Shown piece after piece: positions 51,584-56,045 of a stretch of DNA of 56,045 nucleotides. Each line of letters starts with the position of its first letter. Position 1 is the first letter of the stretch. The translations under genes were made by a program, and so were the position numbers. The stretch is from Clostridiales bacterium GWD2_32_19. GTDB lineage: Bacteria > Bacillota > Clostridia > Lachnospirales > UBA12420. Below the pieces are notes generated by a model. The model saw nothing but the letters and a program-made list of their open reading frames with translations, did not search any database and had not been told where the DNA came from. The stretch covers positions 1 through 56,045 of the forward strand of contig MGOU01000008.1 of assembly GCA_001795385.1 (NCBI GenBank), given 5' to 3'.

Positions 51584-51612
51584 ACTCCATTACATTAGCT
51601 TTTCACTGTCAA
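51584..51612 (-). promoter_or_regulatory. Promoter-like element upstream of kimA
   Basis: On the minus strand TTGACA at 51612-51607, then the block GTGAAAAGCTAATGT, then TGGAGT 17 nt after the -35. It shares 26 of 33 bp with the element upstream of ktrB (53844-53876), including the spacer, which is unusual for two promoters by chance. Confidence 0.55.
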
Positions 51613-51671
51613 GGCACCTTTATCCAACAAAATAAAAAAATCATTCTAACTTCTTAATTTAATAACAAAAT

Positions 51672-52328
51672 CTAAAATACCTCTTCACCAATATGATTAT
51701 TTACTATTGCAACTAATATATCATCTTCCCTCATTATATATTCAGCGCTGGGTGATATTGTCATTTTATCTAAACTATTTTTTATGGCTATAACATTCAT
51801 ATCATGTTTTTTCCTTAAATCAAGTACTTTCATATCTTTTCCTACCCATTCTTTTTTTACAGAAACTTCTACTATTTTATAGTCTTCCGAAAATGCCATA
51901 ATATCTATGATGTTTTTATTAATTAAATTTGTTGCTATTCTTACTCCCATTTCCTGTTCAGGAAACACAACTTTATCAGCACCGATTTTTTCTAATATCT
52001 TTTTATGGATTTCGTTATGAGCTTTGGCAACAACATACTCTACACCCAGCTCTTTCAACAAAACCGTCGCTAATATACTAGACTCTATATTGTCCCCTAC
52101 GGCTACTATTCCTACATCAAAATTGTTTACACCTAGTTCTTTCAATGCCTCTTTGTTAGTAATATCTGCTTGCACTGCATAAGTTGCGTTTTCTGAGAAA
52201 TATCTTACAATCTCTTCATTTTTATCAATAGCCAGTACTTCATGTCCACCACTTACTAGTGTTCTAGCTACACTTGTCCCAAATTTTCCTAATCCCAATA
52301 CAACAAATTGCTTTGAGTTTTTAGCCAT
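51672..52328 (-). CDS. ktrA: Potassium uptake regulatory subunit KtrA
   Basis: 218 residues, cytoplasmic RCK protein that gates KtrB. N-terminal Rossmann motif VLGLGKFGTSVARTLVSGGHE with the acidic nucleotide-binding end AIDKNEE, then TrkA_C (about 135-218). Ktr systems bind ATP/ADP and c-di-AMP through RCK domains. GGGAG lies before the ATG. It follows ktrB by 17 bp. Confidence 0.93.
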   Translation of the reverse strand: MAKNSKQFVVLGLGKFGTSVARTLVSGGHEVLAIDKNEEIVRYFSENATYAVQADITNKEALKELGVNNFDVGIVAVGDNIESSILATVLLKELGVEYVVAKAHNEIHKKILEKIGADKVVFPEQEMGVRIATNLINKNIIDIMAFSEDYKIVEVSVKKEWVGKDMKVLDLRKKHDMNVIAIKNSLDKMTISPSAEYIMREDDILVAIVNNHIGEEVF

Positions 52329-52345
52329 ATTTTCACTCTCCCTTT

Positions 52346-53770
52346 TTAACCTACTATTATTTTTTCTTCTGGATAATTAATTGCATTGTTTTTTTGGTTT
52401 TTATTTCGGAGTAAAAGTGCAATCGCTATTGTCATAGGACCTAGCCTTCCTATAAACATTTCTGTTATCAATATTATTTTTCCTATAGCTGTTATTCCAA
52501 ATGTAATACCTAATGTAAGTCCTACATTTGCAAAAGCAGATACTGACTCAAATAATACCTCTATAAAACTAAATTTTTCTGTTATTGTAAGCATCAGTGT
52601 AGATGCCATCACTATGGTAAGACCTATTACAACAACAGTAAGTGCTCTTTTTATTGCTCCATTAGATATGGTTTTATTGAACACTTCTACTTTTTCTTTT
52701 CCTTTTATTTCTGATACTACTGCTAGAATTAATATTACTAGTGTAACTGTTTTTATACCACCTGCTGTTCCTGCTGGTGACCCCCCTATAAACATAAGAA
52801 TAATCATTATAATTTGTGTAGCTGTATTCATTGTATCTAAAGGTATAGTATTAAAACCTGCTGTCCTCGTAGTAATTGACTGAAAAATCGCACTAATTAT
52901 TTTATCTTGCTGAGTTAAATTCGCGATGGTCTGAACATTATCGTATTCGTACATATATATAAACAATGTTCCAAATACAATTAAAACCCCTGTCATTATT
53001 AAAACTAGTTTTGTATGTAAAGTTAACTTTTTTAGCATTATTTTAAAAGAGTATTTCCCTGCTAGTTTTGACTTTATGCTAGTTATTAAATCAGTCCATA
53101 CTGTAAATCCTAATCCACCTAGTACTACTAAAATACTTATTGTGATATTTACAATTATGTTGCTAACATAAGGTATAAGGCTACCTTTACCTATAATATC
53201 GAATCCTGCATTGCAAAATGCTGATATTGAATGAAAAACAGCTTTATACATACCATTTATTAGTCCATATTCTGGAACCATTACAAAACTTAAAACTAAA
53301 GCTCCTATCAATTCTACTATGAAAGTTAGTTTTACTATGTTTTTTATCAAACTAGCAATTCCCTTCATATCGTTTTGATTTAATGCTTCTTTCATAACCA
53401 GCCTTTCCTTAAGCGTAGTTTTTCTTCCTATCAAAATAAATATTAATGCTAAAAAAGTCATAAACCCTAATGCACCAATTTGTATCAACACCAATATAAC
53501 TAACTGTCCAAACACGCTCCAGTGATCTAGTGTATTTACAACAACAAGACCAGTAATGCATACTGCAGAAGTTGAAGTAAATAAAGCATCCAAAAAACTA
53601 GTTACCACTTCATTATTAGTAGAAATCGGTAAGCTTAAGAGTGATGCTCCTAAAAAAATAATAGCTAAAAAACCCAAAACCAAAGTTTGAGTTGGTGAAT
53701 ATTTTATTATGTTTCTAAGCTTAAAATGTTTTCTTTCTTCTTTATCATTCATATCTATTATATTATTCAT
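52346..53770 (-). CDS. ktrB: Potassium channel subunit KtrB (TrkH family)
   Basis: 474 residues, four M1-P-M2 repeats. The selectivity loops are visible: TSTSAVCITGL, SISAFCNAGFD, SITTRTAGFN and ESVSAFANVGLT, and the gating region GSPAGTAGGIK follows loop three. K+/Na+ channel of the SKT superfamily. GAGAGG is about 8 nt before the ATG at 53770. It is transcribed before ktrA, and the promoter sits at 53844-53872. Confidence 0.94.
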   Translation of the reverse strand: MNNIIDMNDKEERKHFKLRNIIKYSPTQTLVLGFLAIIFLGASLLSLPISTNNEVVTSFLDALFTSTSAVCITGLVVVNTLDHWSVFGQLVILVLIQIGALGFMTFLALIFILIGRKTTLKERLVMKEALNQNDMKGIASLIKNIVKLTFIVELIGALVLSFVMVPEYGLINGMYKAVFHSISAFCNAGFDIIGKGSLIPYVSNIIVNITISILVVLGGLGFTVWTDLITSIKSKLAGKYSFKIMLKKLTLHTKLVLIMTGVLIVFGTLFIYMYEYDNVQTIANLTQQDKIISAIFQSITTRTAGFNTIPLDTMNTATQIIMIILMFIGGSPAGTAGGIKTVTLVILILAVVSEIKGKEKVEVFNKTISNGAIKRALTVVVIGLTIVMASTLMLTITEKFSFIEVLFESVSAFANVGLTLGITFGITAIGKIILITEMFIGRLGPMTIAIALLLRNKNQKNNAINYPEEKIIVG

Positions 53771-53843
53771 TTTTCATAACCTCTCAAAACAGGACATTGA
53801 AGTTAAATATAGTGTATTCTAGATTTTTATTTTATCTTAATAA

Positions 53844-53872
53844 ACTTTACCACATTAACTTTTCACTGTCAA
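53844..53872 (-). promoter_or_regulatory. Promoter of the ktrBA operon
   Basis: On the minus strand TTGACA (53872-53867), 17-nt spacer GTGAAAAGTTAATGTGG, TAAAGT (53849-53844). About 75 bp upstream of the ktrB start. The spacer is nearly identical to the element before kimA. Confidence 0.65.
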
Positions 53873-53907
53873 GCCAATTTCTTGGACAAAATAATATATT
53901 CTATAGC

Positions 53908-55128
53908 CTATTCGAAATTTCTCATTAGATCGTTGAAAGTATCACGCCTACGTATCAATCTGTACTCTCCATTTGAGCATAATAAGACTTCGGCTGGCTT
54001 TAACCTACAATTATAATTTGATGACATTGAGAAGCCATAAGCACCTGCATTCATAACTGCAATAATATCTCCTTCATTAATTTTGGGTAATAGTCTGTGC
54101 TTTGCTATAATATCTCCACTTTCGCATATATTCCCAACAATCGTTACTTCTTCTTTTTCTCCATATATTCCGTCTCTCTTTATTACTTTTACCTCATGAT
54201 GTGAGTCATACATGGTGGGTCTGACAAGAACATTAAACCCCAAGTCCGTTCCTACATATTTGACCCCATAATTATCCTTGACAGAGTAAACTGTTCCTAG
54301 TAATATACCAGATTCTGCAACTAAATACCTCCCTGGCTCCACTTTAAATATTAATTCTTTGTTATCATAATTATGTAAAAACTCAGTCAATACCCTGTCT
54401 AATTTTTCAGACAGTTTTGATAAATCCAGCCTATTTTCGCCTTCTTTATAAGGAACTCCAAAACCTCCACCCATATCAATAAATTTCAGCCCCGTAAATT
54501 CACTTGCTATCTCTAAAAAGTTCTTTACTCCATCGATATACAGACCTTCTTCTAAGATTAGTGAGCCTATATGCTGGTTTATTCCTATTAGTTTCAAATC
54601 ATATTTCTTAATTATTTCCTTAACTATATTTATATATTCTCTTTGTACACCAAACTTTGTCTTTTTTCCTCCGGTTACAACCTTTTCATGATGACCTGCT
54701 CCGACACCAGTATTAAACCTAACTGCAACCTGTCCACCTCGGTTAGTTTCCCCAAAAAGCTCTAGTTGAGATAAGGAATCAACGCTAACTATTATGCCTC
54801 TCTTTACTGCGTACATCATTTCATCAGCTGAAACATTGTTTCCTACATAGAATATCCTATTACTTGAAAATCCTGCTGACTCTTCTATAAAAATTTCCCC
54901 TGATGACATAGCATCTACATCAACATCCTCACTCAAAGCAATTTTAAGTAACTCTAAATTACAATTTGCCTTTGCCGAATAATTAACCCTAAAATTTTTG
55001 TTTGGCAAAAGATTTCTCATTTCTTTACAACGCGACCTTAACATGTTTTCATCATATACATATAAAGGACTACCATATTGTTCTATTAATCTAATCAATT
55101 GTTCATTACTAGTAAATAGATCACTCAT
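53908..55128 (-). CDS. lysA: Diaminopimelate decarboxylase
   Basis: 406 residues; PLP enzyme converting meso-diaminopimelate to lysine. The PLP-binding Lys is K53 in VNYSAKANCN. HIGS in INQHIGSLI, GGGFGVPY for phosphate binding, EPGRYLVAESG, and the catalytic Cys/Glu in GNICESGD near residue 333. It is soluble and cytosolic. GGGGG lies before the ATG. It is monocistronic downstream of a structured-looking block and the tRNA operon. No L-box lysine riboswitch is recognisable upstream. Confidence 0.95.
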   Translation of the reverse strand: MSDLFTSNEQLIRLIEQYGSPLYVYDENMLRSRCKEMRNLLPNKNFRVNYSAKANCNLELLKIALSEDVDVDAMSSGEIFIEESAGFSSNRIFYVGNNVSADEMMYAVKRGIIVSVDSLSQLELFGETNRGGQVAVRFNTGVGAGHHEKVVTGGKKTKFGVQREYINIVKEIIKKYDLKLIGINQHIGSLILEEGLYIDGVKNFLEIASEFTGLKFIDMGGGFGVPYKEGENRLDLSKLSEKLDRVLTEFLHNYDNKELIFKVEPGRYLVAESGILLGTVYSVKDNYGVKYVGTDLGFNVLVRPTMYDSHHEVKVIKRDGIYGEKEEVTIVGNICESGDIIAKHRLLPKINEGDIIAVMNAGAYGFSMSSNYNCRLKPAEVLLCSNGEYRLIRRRDTFNDLMRNFE

Positions 55129-55164
55129 ACTTATACCCCCATGTGTAATATTTTATACAATTTG

Positions 55165-55345
55165 TGTTTAAATTATTTGTTTTGTCTTTAAAAGCTGAAG
55201 GCTTAAAACATAGATACGCTACCAGTCTGCCCTTTCCGCTCAAAAACACTGTGCGCCAGGACATACCTCCGAGTAGATATAACTGATTCAGTATTTTAAA
55301 CATTAATTAGTAATGAATCTCCCTGCGGCAAGCCGACGGAAAATT
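55165..55345 (-). ncRNA. Candidate structured RNA upstream of lysA
   Basis: A GC-rich island in AT-rich DNA between the tRNA operon terminator and lysA. On the minus strand an outer helix ATATCTAC / GTAGCGTAT encloses an inner helix GTCCTGGCGC ... GCGGAAAGGGCAGAC (pairing GTC/GAC, TG/CA, CGC/GCG around a purine-rich internal loop). A second GC-rich segment (CCGTCGGCTTGCCGCAGGG) lies just before it. It ends about 40 bp before the lysA start. It is not an L box, T box or tmRNA by signature. Either an independent ncRNA or a lysA leader; the raiA-motif class is one possibility I cannot confirm. Confidence 0.5.
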
Positions 55346-55370
55346 AAACCCAAAGAGATTAAAATTAATA

Positions 55371-55401
55371 AAAAGGATTGCATATATTATGCAATCCTTT
55401 T
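55371..55401 (-). terminator. Terminator of the tRNA operon
   Basis: AAAAGGATTGCATA / TATGCAATCCTTTT with a 3-nt loop, 14 bp after the tRNA-Met 3' end on the minus strand. Confidence 0.85.
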
Positions 55402-55414
55402 CTGACAAATTTAG

Positions 55415-55488
55415 TAGCGGAAGAGGGATTTGAACCCCCGACCCTGCGGGTATGAACCGCATGCTCTAGCCAACTGAGCCATTCCGCC
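55415..55488 (-). tRNA. tRNA-Met (CAT)
   Basis: Cloverleaf on the minus strand: acceptor GGCGGAA/TTCCGCT (one G-U), D-arm GCTCAGTTGGCTAGAGC, anticodon stem TGCGG/CCGCA around TTCATAC, T-arm GGGGG TTCAAAT CCCTC. The 3' CCA is not encoded. Elongator versus initiator was not settled; the unpaired-looking first pair is a G-U wobble, not the C-A of initiators. Confidence 0.93.
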
Positions 55489-55540
55489 TAGTTAATGCAC
55501 AAGTTACCATGCATAATTTTTCAGACATAAATATCTGATA

Positions 55541-55613
55541 TGGGCACAACAGGGATCGAACCTGTGACCCCCTGCTTGTAAGGCAGGTGCTCTCCCAGCT
55601 GAGCTATGCGCCC
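55541..55613 (-). tRNA. tRNA-Val (TAC)
   Basis: Acceptor GGGCGCA/TGTGCCC, D-arm GCTCAGCTGGGAGAGC, anticodon stem CCTGC/GCAGG around CTTACAA (anticodon TAC), T-arm ACAGG TTCGATC CCTGT. CCA not encoded. Second gene of the minus-strand tRNA operon. Confidence 0.95.
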
Positions 55614-55618
55614 TGGGA

Positions 55619-55691
55619 CAGGGGTAGAAGGACTTGAACCCTCGACATCAGGTTTTGGAGACCTGCGTTCTACCAACTGAACTATACCCCT
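55619..55691 (-). tRNA. tRNA-Trp (CCA)
   Basis: Acceptor AGGGGTA/TACCCCT, D-arm GTTCAGTTGGTAGAAC, anticodon stem CAGGT/ACCTG around CTCCAAA (anticodon CCA), T-arm GAGGG TTCAAGT CCTTC. First intact tRNA of the operon. In many Clostridia tRNA-Trp lies between rpmG and secE; here it is elsewhere. Confidence 0.95.
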
Positions 55692-55795
55692 TTAAAATTT
55701 ATATCATTCTTCACTTTCAAATTAGTGACTATTAATATTTGCCTAACTAAGCGATTCACTCAAATTTAAATATACCAAATTTGGTTCTCTGCTTA

Positions 55796-55821
55796 TACCA
55801 ACTGAACTATACCCCTTTAAA
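55796..55821 (-). pseudogene. tRNA-Trp 5' fragment
   Basis: 26 bp identical to 55671-55696: the 5' acceptor strand and D-arm start of tRNA-Trp (AGGGGTATAGTTCAGTTGGTA) plus TTTAAA before it. The rest of the tRNA is not recognisable; a short palindrome (ACCAAATTTGGT, 55774-55785) follows instead. It lies between the operon promoter and the intact tRNA-Trp, so it is transcribed. Confidence 0.7.
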
Positions 55822-55849
55822 TACATATTAAATAAAAAAACATAAAGAT

Positions 55850-55878
55850 ATAATACTATAATTTGTTGAATTAGTCAA
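55850..55878 (-). promoter_or_regulatory. Promoter of the tRNA operon
   Basis: On the minus strand TTGACT (55878-55873), a 17-nt spacer and TATTAT (55855-55850). It is upstream of the tRNA-Trp fragment and the three tRNAs. The remaining 55879-56045 is AT-rich with no feature I can support. Confidence 0.75.
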
Positions 55879-56045
55879 GTGTTATAACGAATTTGTAATA
55901 TAAATTTATAATGATTTATACTATAAATTATATGTCTTTGCATAAAAATAGAAACTTGACTAGCAAATTTCTGTAGAAATTAATGATTGTTATAAGAATC
56001 AATCAACTAAATAATGTAAGAGAGATGTTTGTATATATATTGGTC

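Noticed and set aside
51533-51671. c-di-AMP (ydaO) riboswitch before the KimA-like gene
   Set aside because: The 139-bp gap is AT-rich with a promoter-like motif and lacks the conserved paired core of that riboswitch.
55121-55303. A 60-codon reading frame over the GC-rich block upstream of lysA
   Set aside because: No properly spaced ribosome binding site; the sequence fits nested RNA helices better than a protein. Kept as a candidate RNA instead.
55129-55345. Lysine (L-box) riboswitch upstream of lysA
   Set aside because: The conserved AGNTAGAGG, AGTA and GTCGCCGAAG elements are not found.

Overview
The window looks like the chromosome of an anaerobic, endospore-forming Clostridia-type Firmicute. 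The DNA is strongly AT-rich, genes carry AGGAGG-type ribosome binding sites and several start with GTG or TTG. There is a GerA/GerC/GerB-type germinant receptor operon, a bifunctional AdhE, and a ribosomal operon with the Firmicute L10 leader. I cannot name the genus from the sequence. Nearly all genes are on the minus strand; the exceptions are one DUF2207 gene and a four-gene partner-switching cassette. No prophage, CRISPR array or complete classical insertion sequence is visible.

Region by region (transcription is mostly right to left). 1-15.5 kb: mgtE, a small Cys-containing protein, four short single-span membrane proteins that look pilin- or TadE-like, then a 2131-residue secreted protein with a beta-propeller-like centre and an S-layer-homology (SLH) protein. 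Two REP-associated tyrosine transposase (RAYT) genes sit inside this surface cluster, one bounded by REP hairpins and a 62-bp exact direct repeat. A DUF2207 membrane protein follows. 15.5-16.4 kb: gene-free, packed with repeats. 16.4-20.7 kb: the germination operon. 21-31.6 kb: aldo/keto reductase, LysM/M14 peptidase, adhE, a membrane-anchored lytic-transglycosylase-like protein, tRNA-Arg, DUF3881, PlsC. 31.6-38.8 kb: trmR, mltG, uvrC, a YvyF-like zinc-ribbon protein, prepilin peptidase, pilT, holA. 38.9-42.1 kb: rplI, gdpP, a DUF2232-like gene. 42.3-44.7 kb (plus strand): STAS protein, two HATPase anti-sigma-like proteins and a REC-PP2C phosphatase. 44.7-49.4 kb: PHP phosphoesterase, then rplL-rplJ-rplA-rplK-nusG-secE-rpmG. 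49.6-55.1 kb: a KimA-like potassium importer, ktrA, ktrB, lysA. 55.1-56 kb: a GC-rich block that looks like a structured RNA, then tRNA-Met, tRNA-Val, tRNA-Trp, a tRNA-Trp 5' fragment and the tRNA operon promoter.

How the genes fit together: gdpP (c-di-AMP breakdown), kimA and ktrAB form a c-di-AMP/potassium theme, and the two potassium units share a conserved promoter. The SLH protein, giant secreted protein and pilin-like proteins may form one surface structure; pilT and prepilin peptidase are encoded 32 kb away. mltG, the M14 peptidase and the transglycosylase-like protein act on peptidoglycan.

Most notable non-gene structure: a RAYT/REP family with at least seven hairpin copies; a separate family of about 200-bp miniature elements with TAGTGTCAAA-type ends, one copy of which abuts the place where rpoB would normally follow rplL; a field of degenerate CGACTATATATAA repeats; two long perfect palindromes, one covering a ribosome binding site; and a candidate structured RNA upstream of lysA.
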